Source: Pectobacterium brasiliense (GTDB lineage Bacteria > Pseudomonadota > Gammaproteobacteria > Enterobacterales > Enterobacteriaceae). Taken from it: a DNA stretch of 64,000 nucleotides. Numbering within the stretch: position 1 is the stretch's first letter; every line of letters starts with the position of its first letter. The stretch spans positions 62,001 to 126,000 of the forward strand of contig NZ_JACGFN010000002.1 in NCBI RefSeq assembly GCF_016950255.1, written 5' to 3'. The notes beneath the pieces were generated by a model that saw nothing but the letters and a program-made list of their open reading frames with translations, had not been told where the DNA came from and searched no databases. Made by a program: the position numbers and the translations under genes. Below are positions 18,062 to 26,298 of this stretch, in pieces.

Positions 18062-19003
18062 CTAATAGGTAGGCGCTTCTGCCATAAACTTCAGCGTATG
18101 CTCCCAGTCAATCACGCCTGCATCGGATCCCAACCCGGTGGCGACCAGCCCTGAAACGGCCGAACCGAGCTGGCAGGCCTGTTCCAGATCCCAGCCTTTT
18201 GCCAGACCGGCAATAAAGCCACCGCAGTAGCTGTCGCCGCAACCGGTCGTGTCCGATACTGCCACACGATAGGCGGGAATGTGCAGCGTGACATCCTGAC
18301 CGAACACGTAAGACCCGCTCGCACCAGCCTTGAAAATGCAGGTGCCGACGCCGCGATCGAGGAAGAAAGCCGCAATCTCCGCCGGTGTAGTCAGGCCGGA
18401 GATAAACGCGGCCTCGTCCAGCGACGGCATAAAGTAGTCGACATCCGGCAGCAGTGGCGTCAGCAGCGACAGTGTCTCCGCATTTGGCGCAATCAGATCG
18501 AAACTGGTCGTCAGCCCCTTCGCTTTAGCGTGTCGAAGCAGACGCGCGCTCTGTCCCTGATCCATTTTCGCCAGCAGACCCGTACCGCCGTGGTGTAAAA
18601 AGCGCGCATTGCATACGGCGTCAAAGTCCTGCTCATCAATGAACAGGTGATCTGACGCCCCGCGATAGTGCAACGCAGGACGCTCGCCGTCCGGCCGAAT
18701 GGTCAGAATGGTCGCGGAGGTCGATGCCGCTGTCGTTCGCTGCACCAGCGAGCAATCAATGCCCAGCTTGCGATAGGCCGCCAGAATAAAATCGGCTTTC
18801 TCATCCTCACCGAGACAGGCCGCCGTCGCGGTGCGGATGCCGAGTTTGGCGGCATTCATTGCCGCACCGCTGGCTGTACCGGCGGGATTAAGGCGAATTT
18901 CGTCGATAAAGTGTACACCACCACCTTCAGGCAAGCCGGTCACCGGCCGACCGGCAACATCCAGAATGGTTAATCCAACAAAAACCGCATCAAATTGGCT
19001 CAC
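18062..19003 (-). CDS. PfkB-family (ribokinase-like) sugar kinase
   Basis: A 313-residue kinase that starts at GTG 19003, behind AAGGAG at good spacing. It shows the ribokinase N-terminal signature region (GGGVHFIDEIRLNPAGTASGAAMNAAKLG) and the C-terminal motif DTTGCGDSYCGGFIAG. In the latter, the usual GAGD anion-hole box reads GCGD, a tolerated change that keeps the catalytic Asp. It is the last gene of the ABC importer operon and probably phosphorylates the imported sugar or nucleoside. The substrate is not apparent. Confidence 0.88.
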   Translation of the reverse strand: MSQFDAVFVGLTILDVAGRPVTGLPEGGGVHFIDEIRLNPAGTASGAAMNAAKLGIRTATAACLGEDEKADFILAAYRKLGIDCSLVQRTTAASTSATILTIRPDGERPALHYRGASDHLFIDEQDFDAVCNARFLHHGGTGLLAKMDQGQSARLLRHAKAKGLTTSFDLIAPNAETLSLLTPLLPDVDYFMPSLDEAAFISGLTTPAEIAAFFLDRGVGTCIFKAGASGSYVFGQDVTLHIPAYRVAVSDTTGCGDSYCGGFIAGLAKGWDLEQACQLGSAVSGLVATGLGSDAGVIDWEHTLKFMAEAPTY

Positions 19004-19080
19004 GCTCGCTCCTTCTTCACATTCCGCTTCTTCACATTCCGCTTCTTCACATTGTGTTTTTTTATTCGTGGCCGATTCAT
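19000..19080 (-). CDS. 26-codon basic repeat ORF coupled to permease and kinase genes
   Basis: The ATG overlaps the stop of the upstream permease (TAATG) and the TGA overlaps the GTG start of the PfkB kinase (GTGA). The peptide is highly basic, with the unit K-K-R/H-N-V repeated three times and ending KKERA. The coding unit is a 15-bp tandem repeat (19012-19056). It may be a translated spacer that carries ribosomes to the kinase's AAGGAG site rather than a functional peptide. Expression is not shown. Confidence 0.4.
   Translation of the reverse strand: MNRPRIKKHNVKKRNVKKRNVKKERA
19012..19056. repeat. Three tandem 15-bp units
   Basis: Two exact copies of CTTCTTCACATTCCG are followed by one copy ending TTGTG. 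Because the unit is a multiple of three, copy number can change without breaking the 26-codon frame in which it lies. Confidence 0.9.
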
Positions 19081-20078
19081 TATTGCCGCTGACGCAGTCG
19101 CCCTTGCAGGAAAGAGAGCGCCAGCGCCAGCACTAAAATCACGCCGCTCAGCGCATCTTTGACGATGAAGTTCAGCCCCATCAGGTTCAAACCGTTGGCG
19201 ATCATACCGAGAAACAGCACGCCAATTAGCGTCCCCGCCACGTTGGGTCGCCCTTGCGCGTGGAACGCGGTGCCGATGAACACCGCGGCAATCGCGTCCA
19301 TTAGGTAAGCCTGTCCGGCCAGCGGCGTAAACTGACGCAGATTGGCGGATAACACCACACCGCCGATGGCGCATGTCACCGACGTGACAATCAGCAGCCA
19401 GAACATCGTGCTCCGCACGTTAACGCCGGCAATCAGCGCCGCTGGCGCATTCAATCCCATTGCATGAATACGTTTACCGGCAATCGTCCGTTCAAAAAAC
19501 AGGTAATAGGCAAGCCACAGCACCGCCACAATCACGATCGGCACCGGAACGCCCCACAGATCGCCAACGGCCAAATCATGGTACTGCGGTGCCATCCGGC
19601 GGTAAGCGATCGGTCCGCCGCCCTCGGTGTAAATGCGTTCGATGCTGCTACCGATAAACCATGTCCCGAGCGTCGCCAAAAACGGCTTAATGCGGCAGTG
19701 AATAATCAGCACCGCGTTAAGCAAACCAACCAGTGCGCCTCCCGCTAATGCCGCCAACACCGCTGCCTGCCACGGCAGGCCATAGACTTTGAGCGCCACC
19801 AGCGCGAAGGCGGCACCAAAATCCAGCGCAACGCCCACCGACAGATCGATTCCGCCCGCGGTCACCACCAGAGTCATAGCCAGCGCCACAATCAGCAGCA
19901 CCGCACTGCCCTGCAGCAGATTCCCCCAGTTACCTAACGTCAAAAATATTGGGTTTTGCAGCGAGAAAAACACCAGAAAAGCCAGCAGAATGACCAGAAA
20001 ACCATAGCGGATAAAGAACGACAGCCCCAGTCTGCCGCCCGGCAGCACAGGCTGCACCGCCAAAGAAGAAGGTTTCAC
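19080..20078 (-). CDS. Ribose-type sugar ABC transporter permease (second)
   Basis: A 332-residue membrane protein of the RbsC/BPD_transp_2 family with about 8-10 hydrophobic helices and the conserved segments VTAGGIDLSVGVALDFGAAF and GLLNAVLIIHCRIKPFLATLGTWFI. Its start overlaps the stop of the other permease gene by 4 bases (ATGA). Two non-identical permeases imply a heterodimeric channel, as in AI-2 (LsrCD) and some nucleoside or polyol importers. It works with the ATPase at 21064-22611 and the binding protein at 22615-23598. Confidence 0.92.
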   Translation of the reverse strand: MKPSSLAVQPVLPGGRLGLSFFIRYGFLVILLAFLVFFSLQNPIFLTLGNWGNLLQGSAVLLIVALAMTLVVTAGGIDLSVGVALDFGAAFALVALKVYGLPWQAAVLAALAGGALVGLLNAVLIIHCRIKPFLATLGTWFIGSSIERIYTEGGGPIAYRRMAPQYHDLAVGDLWGVPVPIVIVAVLWLAYYLFFERTIAGKRIHAMGLNAPAALIAGVNVRSTMFWLLIVTSVTCAIGGVVLSANLRQFTPLAGQAYLMDAIAAVFIGTAFHAQGRPNVAGTLIGVLFLGMIANGLNLMGLNFIVKDALSGVILVLALALSFLQGRLRQRQ

Positions 20079-21067
20079 GTGTGACTCCTTTGCCTGCGTA
20101 GCGAGGCGGCGGCGAGCACCACCAGAATCAGCACGCCCTTAATCGCACCGACCCAGAAAATATCGACTCGCAGTAGCGCCAGGCCGTTCGACAGGGCGTT
20201 CACCAGCAGCGTACCCAGCAATGCCCCCCAGATGGTGACCACCCGACGACGTGAAAACGCCGCACCAAGAAACGTCGCCAATACCATCTCCAGCAACAGC
20301 GGCTCTGCCGTGCCGGGCGAACTACCCGATCCTTGCGCCACCAGCGTCAGCGAGGCCAGCGCCGCCGCCAGCGCCCCCAACAGATACGAACCGATAATCA
20401 GCGGCTTGTGGGAAATGCCCGACAGTTGCGCCGCTTCGCGGTTTCCGCCCGCGGCCTGCAAATGCTGGCCCCAGCGGCTATGGTGAACGACAAACTGAAA
20501 CAAGAAGAAGGCCAGCAGCATAAACCAGACCGCCAGCGGCAACCCAAGCAGGCTGCTATCACGAAACGCCACAATCAGCGGATCGCTCACGCTGATGCGC
20601 CGTTGCTGAGTCAGTAAATTGGTGAGTCCAATTACCGCCACGGAGCAGGCTAACGTCGCCAGTAGCGGCGGTAGCCGAATCGCCACCACCAGCGCGGCAT
20701 TCACCGCCCCTGCCAGTAGCACAGCTCCTGCCACCAGCGCAATCAACCACGGGTAGCTGAACCCTGCGTTCGTCAAACCATCGCTGATTATCGCCACGGC
20801 AAGTACCGCAATCGCAGGCAGAGAGAGATCGATACCGCCGGAGACAACATCGTCACCGCCGCCCGTAATGACGCAGACCAGCCCGAAGCACAAGATCGCT
20901 AGCGGCGCACTTTGGCGTAAAATAATGGTGATATTTTGCCAGCTGAGAAAATAAGGTGCGCTCAGGCAGAGGAACAGCAGCAGTGCCGCAAACAGCACTA
21001 AGGGTATATGATTGAAAAACCCGGCTAAACGCGGCGTCGCTCGGAGGGATTGTAAGGCACGAGTCAT
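20075..21067 (-). CDS. Ribose-type sugar ABC transporter permease (first)
   Basis: A 330-residue permease of the RbsC family. It shows the motif VSGGIDLSLPAIAVLAVAI, preceded by an unusual inserted GGGDDV, followed by GAVNAALVVAIRLPPLLATLACS and PLLLEMVLATFLGAAFSRRR. It overlaps the ATPase gene upstream and the second permease downstream by 4 bases each, indicating tight translational coupling. It forms the inner-membrane channel together with its partner. Confidence 0.92.
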   Translation of the reverse strand: MTRALQSLRATPRLAGFFNHIPLVLFAALLLFLCLSAPYFLSWQNITIILRQSAPLAILCFGLVCVITGGGDDVVSGGIDLSLPAIAVLAVAIISDGLTNAGFSYPWLIALVAGAVLLAGAVNAALVVAIRLPPLLATLACSVAVIGLTNLLTQQRRISVSDPLIVAFRDSSLLGLPLAVWFMLLAFFLFQFVVHHSRWGQHLQAAGGNREAAQLSGISHKPLIIGSYLLGALAAALASLTLVAQGSGSSPGTAEPLLLEMVLATFLGAAFSRRRVVTIWGALLGTLLVNALSNGLALLRVDIFWVGAIKGVLILVVLAAASLRRQRSHT

Positions 21068-22611
21068 ACCGTCTCCTGCATGCGGCCGCTGCTGGTCAAC
21101 GCCAGCAGGCTATCCAGTGAGAGATGTTCCGTCGGCACATCAGCGATGAGTTCACCGCGCCACATCACCAGAATACGATCGCACAGCCCCAGAAGTTCAC
21201 CGTCATCGCTGGAAGAAACGATAACCGCTCGCCCTTCTGCCGCGAGCTGCCGGGTAAGCTGATAGATTTCTGCTTTCGCGCCAATATCAACCCCCAACGT
21301 CGGTTCATCAAGAATAAACAGCCGAGTCTCGGTCTTTAGCCAGCGCGCCAGTATCACCTTCTGCTGGTTACCGCCACTTAAATTGCGCACGGGCACGCTG
21401 ACATCGCGCGGCCGGATATCCAGCGTCTGCGCCAGATGATTCGCCTGCGCTACAGCTTGCTTACGCCGCAGCCAACCGCGCCAGGCGACAGCGGGCAAGG
21501 AAGCCAGATTGATATTGTCCGCCACGGATAGCGGTAAAATCAGCCCATCATGACGACGATCGCGCGGCACCAGCGCCATCCGCTGCGCGATGGCCTGTAC
21601 TGGAGAACGCGGGCGCAGCGTCTGACCCTCGATCGTAATATGTCCTTCACGGGCGGGCGTAATGCCATAGAGCGCATCAATCAGCGCCTCACGTCCCGAT
21701 CCTAACAATCCCGCAATCCCAACAATTTCTCCCGCCGCCACCTGAAAACGGATTGGCTGAAAATGCTGCCGATCCGTGAGCTGTTCAACCTGTAGCAACG
21801 GCGTACCGCTTTTCTCTGTCTTGCGCTTCCCGTCAAACAGGCTGGCAATCTCTCGCCCCACCATCAGACGAATCATTCCATCGATATCCTTCGTCTCAGG
21901 ATCGTCTAGTGTCGTCACCCCCTTACCATTACGTAACACGGTGACGCGATCGCAAATATCCGCAATTTCATTGAGATAGTGGGAGACATAGATAATCGCA
22001 ATACCGCGCTGTTTCAGCGTCTGGAGCGTATGCAGTAACTGCGTGGCTTCCCGCGCTTCCAGCGGCGCAGTCGGCTCATCAAACACCACCAGCCGCGCCT
22101 TGCCGTCGATCAGCGCTCGTGCGACCTGCACCAGTTTGCGTTCCGCCAGGCTTAACTCCCGGATGAGTCGATTGGCGTCTATCGATAAATTGAACGTATG
22201 CTGAAAAAACTGTTCCGTTTCACGCCGCATCGCCCGACGATCGACGCCTCGCCAGCGGTTCACTCGTTCCTGACCGAGAAACACCGACTCCGCCACGGTA
22301 AAATGGGGGATCAGATGCAGTTCCTGATGGATAAAACGAATGCCGTGCGCGTGTATAACCGCGGGCGTCACAGCGCTCAACCGCTGCCCATCGACAGCGA
22401 TCTCGCCGCCGTCTGAGGCATAAACGCCAGCCAGCACCTTGATTAAGGTCGATTTCCCCGCGCCGTTTTCCCCGATCAGGCCGAGAATTTCTCCCGGCCG
22501 AACCGTTAGCGAGACGTTGTCCAACGCGGGAACTCCCGCGAACTGCTTGCTGATGTGCGTCATTGCCAGACCGCCGCCGGACGGCAGCGGGGCTGAGTGA
22601 TATCCCACCAT
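21064..22611 (-). CDS. Sugar ABC transporter ATPase, duplicated RbsA-type
   Basis: A 515-residue protein with two ABC domains. The first has Walker A GENGAGKST, signature LSLAERKLVQ and Walker B LVVFDEPTAPLE; the second has a degenerate Walker A (GLLGSGREALID), signature NLSGGNQQKVILARWL and Walker B LFILDEPTLGVD. This asymmetry is normal for RbsA/MglA ATPases. It starts only 3 bases after the binding-protein gene and overlaps the first permease gene. It powers import by the two permeases. Confidence 0.93.
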   Translation of the reverse strand: MVGYHSAPLPSGGGLAMTHISKQFAGVPALDNVSLTVRPGEILGLIGENGAGKSTLIKVLAGVYASDGGEIAVDGQRLSAVTPAVIHAHGIRFIHQELHLIPHFTVAESVFLGQERVNRWRGVDRRAMRRETEQFFQHTFNLSIDANRLIRELSLAERKLVQVARALIDGKARLVVFDEPTAPLEAREATQLLHTLQTLKQRGIAIIYVSHYLNEIADICDRVTVLRNGKGVTTLDDPETKDIDGMIRLMVGREIASLFDGKRKTEKSGTPLLQVEQLTDRQHFQPIRFQVAAGEIVGIAGLLGSGREALIDALYGITPAREGHITIEGQTLRPRSPVQAIAQRMALVPRDRRHDGLILPLSVADNINLASLPAVAWRGWLRRKQAVAQANHLAQTLDIRPRDVSVPVRNLSGGNQQKVILARWLKTETRLFILDEPTLGVDIGAKAEIYQLTRQLAAEGRAVIVSSSDDGELLGLCDRILVMWRGELIADVPTEHLSLDSLLALTSSGRMQETV

Positions 22612-22614
22612 AGG

Positions 22615-23598
22615 TTATTTCAGTTCGCCATAGCCAAGCTGTTTATAGACCGCCTTGGCTTCCGCCTCCCCTTTGACAGGCAAGACGGGTACAAACGTCT
22701 GCGGCAGCAGTGTGGCACCCGCGAAATAACGCGCGACGTTTTTCGCCGATGTGGTGCCAATCAGACGCGGCTGCTGCGCTACGTTGGCAACAAACGGACT
22801 GCCTTTCTCCGCCATAATTTCCAGCGTTTCTGGCCCGGCATCAATCGCCGTGACCTTCACGTCCTTATCACGCCCGGTTTCTTCCAATGCCTGCACCACG
22901 CCGATGGCCGGTTGATCCCAGCAGGCAACGTGGATTGCATCCAACGTGCCTTTCGGGTACTGGCTCAGCAGCTCAAGGGTTTTCTTGCGCGCGTCTTCCG
23001 GCGAGTTGGAATATTGTTCAGCCAGCTCAGGCTGAATAATTTTGATCCCCGGATAATCTTGCAGAACGTATTTCCACAAGTCATAGCGAATACCGCAGAT
23101 GCGCAGCGCGTTGGAGAAAGCGTTGAAAACCGCGATGTTCCCTTTTCCTCCCAGCGCATCCGCCGTATAACGCCCGATCGTCGAGCCGATCGCGTAGTTA
23201 TCTGACGTCGTGTTATTGATGGAATACGATGAAACATGATCGACGGTAAAAACCGGAATCTTTGCCTCATGCAGCGCTTTAAACTTCGGTTCTACCGCGC
23301 TGTCGCCGAGAATACTGATCACGGCATCGACCTTACGCGCCAGCAGGATATCGTGGTTATTGGCATGAACCTGATTATCACGCCCTCCATCTACGCCCAC
23401 AACCTGCCCACCAAGTTTCTCAATTTCTTCGGTCGCCCCTTTGTAGGCCTCACGGTCCCAAAAGTGCTGTGTTCCCACTACGGCAACGCCAATAGTTTTT
23501 CCCTTCAATGACAGTGTCTCATCCGCTGCCTGAGCAGAGGTCATTACCCCTGTAGCCAACACGCACGCAGCGAGACGAGAAAAGCGAGTCTTCATCAT
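22615..23598 (-). CDS. Periplasmic sugar-binding protein of the ABC importer
   Basis: About 327 residues when started at the ATG pair around 23598 (MMKTRFSRLAACVLATG), which gives a standard signal peptide ending at AQA; the in-frame start at 23646 would bury it. The mature protein has the RbsB-type periplasmic-binding fold (GKTIGVAVVGTQHFWDREAYKGA, VISILGDSAVEPKF, VFTVDHVSS, DAIHVACWDQPAIG). It is the first gene of the operon. The ligand is probably a sugar, polyol or nucleoside and cannot be named from sequence. Confidence 0.92.
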   Translation of the reverse strand: MMKTRFSRLAACVLATGVMTSAQAADETLSLKGKTIGVAVVGTQHFWDREAYKGATEEIEKLGGQVVGVDGGRDNQVHANNHDILLARKVDAVISILGDSAVEPKFKALHEAKIPVFTVDHVSSYSINNTTSDNYAIGSTIGRYTADALGGKGNIAVFNAFSNALRICGIRYDLWKYVLQDYPGIKIIQPELAEQYSNSPEDARKKTLELLSQYPKGTLDAIHVACWDQPAIGVVQALEETGRDKDVKVTAIDAGPETLEIMAEKGSPFVANVAQQPRLIGTTSAKNVARYFAGATLLPQTFVPVLPVKGEAEAKAVYKQLGYGELK

Positions 23599-23834
23599 TT
23601 TTATCCCGATTTTTATAAAATTATTAGCAGGGAAAGAGATTAGCAACGGGAAAAGTTAAATCGAAATAACAAAAATGATAATGGCTAGTGATTAAATAGA
23701 AATAGCATTGATAAACAGATGTAGCGAATTTTACTTATTGAATTTACAGGAATAAGTTATAAAAAATGCATCTTGTTTTTTGTCCCTATAAAGGGAGTGG
23801 TTAACACTCTTCTATACCCAAGGGAAAAGCAGAC

Positions 23835-24356
23835 ATGACAACGCTATCGATTTACCACCGTCCACAGATCACGCAACCCGTCCAGCAGATCACCGCGTTT
23901 ACTGACATCGCTTCCCTGCTCGCCAGCGCCGGGATCCAGCTAGAGCACTGGCAGACCGATGCACCACCGTTAGACGCCAGCAACGAAACCATTTTGGCTC
24001 AGTACCATGCCGACATTGAACGTCTCAAACAGCAAGAGGGCTACACCTCTGCCGATGTGATCAGCCTGACGCCGGATCATGCCGAGAGACTGGCGCTGCG
24101 GGAAAAATTTCTTCAGGAACACACCCATAGTGAAGATGAAGTACGCTTCTTCGTGCGCGGCAGCGGAAGCTTCTTTGTGCCGATTGGCGAGCAGGTTTTC
24201 CAGCTTACCTGTGAGGCAGGCGATCTCTTACGCGTTCCCGCCAACACGCCGCACTGGTTTGACTGCGGCGAATTTCCTGATTTTGTCGCGATCCGCATTT
24301 TTACCAATCCAGAAGGCTGGGTTGGGCACTTTACCGGACGGGAGACGTTTCACTAA
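23835..24356 (+). CDS. mtnD: Acireductone dioxygenase (ARD)
   Basis: A 173-residue cupin close in length to Klebsiella ARD (about 180). The metal ligands are visible in EHTHSEDEVRFFV (His, His, Glu) and TPHWFD (His). Other family blocks are YTSADVISLTPDH and AIRIFTNPEGWVGHFTG. The enzyme splits the acireductone of the methionine salvage pathway into formate and the keto acid precursor of methionine (Fe form), or gives CO with Ni. It is divergent from the sugar importer operon, and no other methionine-salvage gene is seen in the window. Confidence 0.9.
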   Translation: MTTLSIYHRPQITQPVQQITAFTDIASLLASAGIQLEHWQTDAPPLDASNETILAQYHADIERLKQQEGYTSADVISLTPDHAERLALREKFLQEHTHSEDEVRFFVRGSGSFFVPIGEQVFQLTCEAGDLLRVPANTPHWFDCGEFPDFVAIRIFTNPEGWVGHFTGRETFH

Positions 24357-24440
24357 TTCCACGATCGTTTCTGCATTTCTCCGCCGTTCCCTTTATACTG
24401 TGCGTTTTGTACCAAGACGAACGGCGAGACCCCTTCCGTA

Positions 24441-24905
24441 ATGATGAATAACGATGTCCTGCGCAGCGTGCGCTATATGCTGAATTTGAATAATGACCAC
24501 CTGCTGAAGATTCTGGCGCTGGTGGAGATGACCGTCCCTCCCCAGCAGTTGGTGAGCTACGTCAAAAAGGAAGGGGAAGAAGGTTATCAACCTTGCCCAG
24601 ACATCGTGATGAGTTATTTCCTGAACGGGCTGATTCTGCAAAAACGTGGACAAGATGAAAACCAGCCTGCGCCGCAGTTTGAGCGCAAGATGACCAACAA
24701 TATTATTCTGAAAAAGCTGCGTGTCGCGTTTTCATTAAAAACGGATGATATTCAGGCGATCCTGCTGGAACAGAATTTCCGCATTTCAGTACCGGAAGTC
24801 ACCGCGATGATGCGCGCGCCCGATCATAAAAACTATCGCACCTGCGGCGATCAGGTGATCCGCTACTTCCTGAAAGGGCTGACGGCGCGAGTACGCAAAG
24901 GCTAA
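24441..24905 (+). CDS. yehS: DUF1456 protein YehS
   Basis: A 154-residue protein with two copies of the DUF1456 unit: LRSVRYMLNLNNDHLLKILAL ... CPDIVMSYFLNGLI (residues 5-70) and LKKLRVAFSLKTDDIQAILL ... CGDQVIRYFLKGLTARVRKG (residues 83-152). Its length and layout match E. coli YehS. The function of the family is unknown to me. It stands alone and is followed by an intrinsic terminator. Confidence 0.9.
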   Translation: MMNNDVLRSVRYMLNLNNDHLLKILALVEMTVPPQQLVSYVKKEGEEGYQPCPDIVMSYFLNGLILQKRGQDENQPAPQFERKMTNNIILKKLRVAFSLKTDDIQAILLEQNFRISVPEVTAMMRAPDHKNYRTCGDQVIRYFLKGLTARVRKG

Positions 24906-24925
24906 AACGCCGTTAACGAAAGACG

Positions 24926-24980
24926 CGAGCGTTGCCTGACTGACCCTTTCTTATAAAGGCATCAGCAACGCTCGGTTTTT
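24926..24980 (+). terminator. Terminator after yehS
   Basis: CGAGCGTTGC pairs with GCAACGCTCG, an inner CCTTT/AAAGG hairpin lies in the loop, and GGTTTTT follows. It lies about 20 bases past the yehS stop. Confidence 0.75.
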
Positions 24981-25019
24981 AGTACGTTATCTGTTAATAC
25001 GGTATTGTTTAATACAGTA

Positions 25020-25439
25020 TCAGTGCTGTGTGTCATGCAGGATAGCGGTGACCAGCTTCTCGAGCTCTTCTTCCTCAAGCTGAGTGACCTGCTGCACGCT
25101 GTTCTTATCCATTCCCGTTAGCAATAAATTACGGGCAATTTGTCTGGCACTGCTTTTCATCCCTTGTTCAATGCCTTGTGCTAATCCTTGCTGAATACCG
25201 CGCTGGATTCCTTCCTCGAATCCCATTTTTTTCAATTGTTCTGCAATCGTCATAATGTCCTCCTGACCGGTTGATAGCGGTGCTGCCAGTGCGTCAATGA
25301 AATCTGCGGGTTTGGATGTGTTTCCCGCTTGTGCAATATAAAATAACAGCGCCCGACGCTGCGTCAGCGGCACCGACCAGCGTTCAAATAGTAACCCAAT
25401 CTCACGCGCTAGCTCCAGCATATCACGGAGCCGTTGCAG
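25020..25439 (-). pseudogene. Rpn-family nuclease (PD-(D/E)XK transposase-like), 3' remnant
   Basis: The C-terminal about 140 residues of an Rpn/Transposase_31-type recombination-promoting nuclease: LQRLRDMLELAREIGLLFERW, PLTQRRALLFYIAQAG and the Gln/Gly-rich tail GIQRGIQQGLAQGIEQGMKS are typical of the C-terminal half. The N-terminal nuclease domain is missing: the frame is interrupted on its upstream side by the TGA that also ends cobA, and the homology starts at the very next codon. An in-frame ATG at 25421 would allow a 133-residue product, but the catalytic part is gone. Confidence 0.75.
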
Positions 25440-26273
25440 TCAGGCGGCTGCATGCTTTTCCATCATCAAGCGTGCAGGAGCTGCGTCGACGTGCAGCGCC
25501 GGATGACGGCAGAAGCGGACGACGTCACCGACCACCAGCAGGCTGGGCGACTGTGGCTGATAACGTGCCAGCAGTGCCGGTAAGGTCGCCAATGTTGCAG
25601 TCAATAGCCGCTGATCCGGCTGGGTGCCGCGTTCGATAATCGCGACGGGCGTCTGCGCGGACAGCCCGTGCTCGATCAGACGCTGACACAGCCGACTGCT
25701 GTGGCTCAGCCCCATGTAGAACACCAGCGTTTGCTGGCTGTCCGCCAGCGTCGGCCAGTCCAATTGCGGCTCGCCATCGCGCGAATGGCCGGTCACGAAG
25801 CACACCGACTGCGCACAAGCCCGGTGCGTCAGCGGTAGCCCTACGGCCGCCGCACAGCCTGTCGCGGCGGTAATACCGGGTACGACGTGGCAGACGACTC
25901 CAGCCTGTTGGGCATAATCCATCTCTTCGCCACCGCGACCAAAAATAAAGGGATCGCCACCTTTCAGACGGATCACCCGCTGCCCGGCCTGCGCCAGTTC
26001 AACTAACAGCTGATTGATTTTTTCCTGTGACAAACGGTGACAGCCGCGCGTTTTCCCGACGTCGATGCACAGCGCCTGCTCCGGCACCAAATCCATAATC
26101 TCCGCCGACACCAGCCGATCGTAGACCACCACATCCGCCTGCTGGATTGCCCGCAGCGCCTTCAGCGTCAGCAGTTCTGCATCACCCGGCCCTGCACCTA
26201 CCAGCCAGATTTCACCGCCGAGTACAGGCTGACGCCGTTGGCCCTGCGCCAATATTGATTGTGTTGTCATCAT
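25440..26273 (-). CDS. cobA: Uroporphyrinogen-III C-methyltransferase (SUMT)
   Basis: About 277 residues from the ATG at 26273, which has GAGGTG just upstream. Family motifs: [21 protein letters not shown] (P-loop-like SAM site), [46 protein letters not shown]. It methylates uroporphyrinogen III to precorrin-2 using SAM. It follows nasA by 25 bases and is the last gene of the nitrate assimilation operon, so its job is very likely extra siroheme for the nitrite reductase encoded upstream. A separate cysG elsewhere is expected but not visible. Confidence 0.93.
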   Translation of the reverse strand: MMTTQSILAQGQRRQPVLGGEIWLVGAGPGDAELLTLKALRAIQQADVVVYDRLVSAEIMDLVPEQALCIDVGKTRGCHRLSQEKINQLLVELAQAGQRVIRLKGGDPFIFGRGGEEMDYAQQAGVVCHVVPGITAATGCAAAVGLPLTHRACAQSVCFVTGHSRDGEPQLDWPTLADSQQTLVFYMGLSHSSRLCQRLIEHGLSAQTPVAIIERGTQPDQRLLTATLATLPALLARYQPQSPSLLVVGDVVRFCRHPALHVDAAPARLMMEKHAAA

Positions 26274-26298
26274 GTCACACCTCATTACGCCGTGGCGC

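Noticed and set aside
19012-19056. CRISPR-like array
   Set aside because: The units are short, directly adjoining and lack spacers; it is a simple tandem repeat inside a small reading frame.
23647-23834. Possible SAM or other riboswitch in front of mtnD
   Set aside because: The 188-base region is AT-rich and lacks the paired elements expected for a SAM riboswitch or any hairpin followed by a T run on the mtnD side.
25020-25421. Functional transposase or nuclease gene
   Set aside because: Only the C-terminal part of the Rpn family is present and the catalytic domain is missing.
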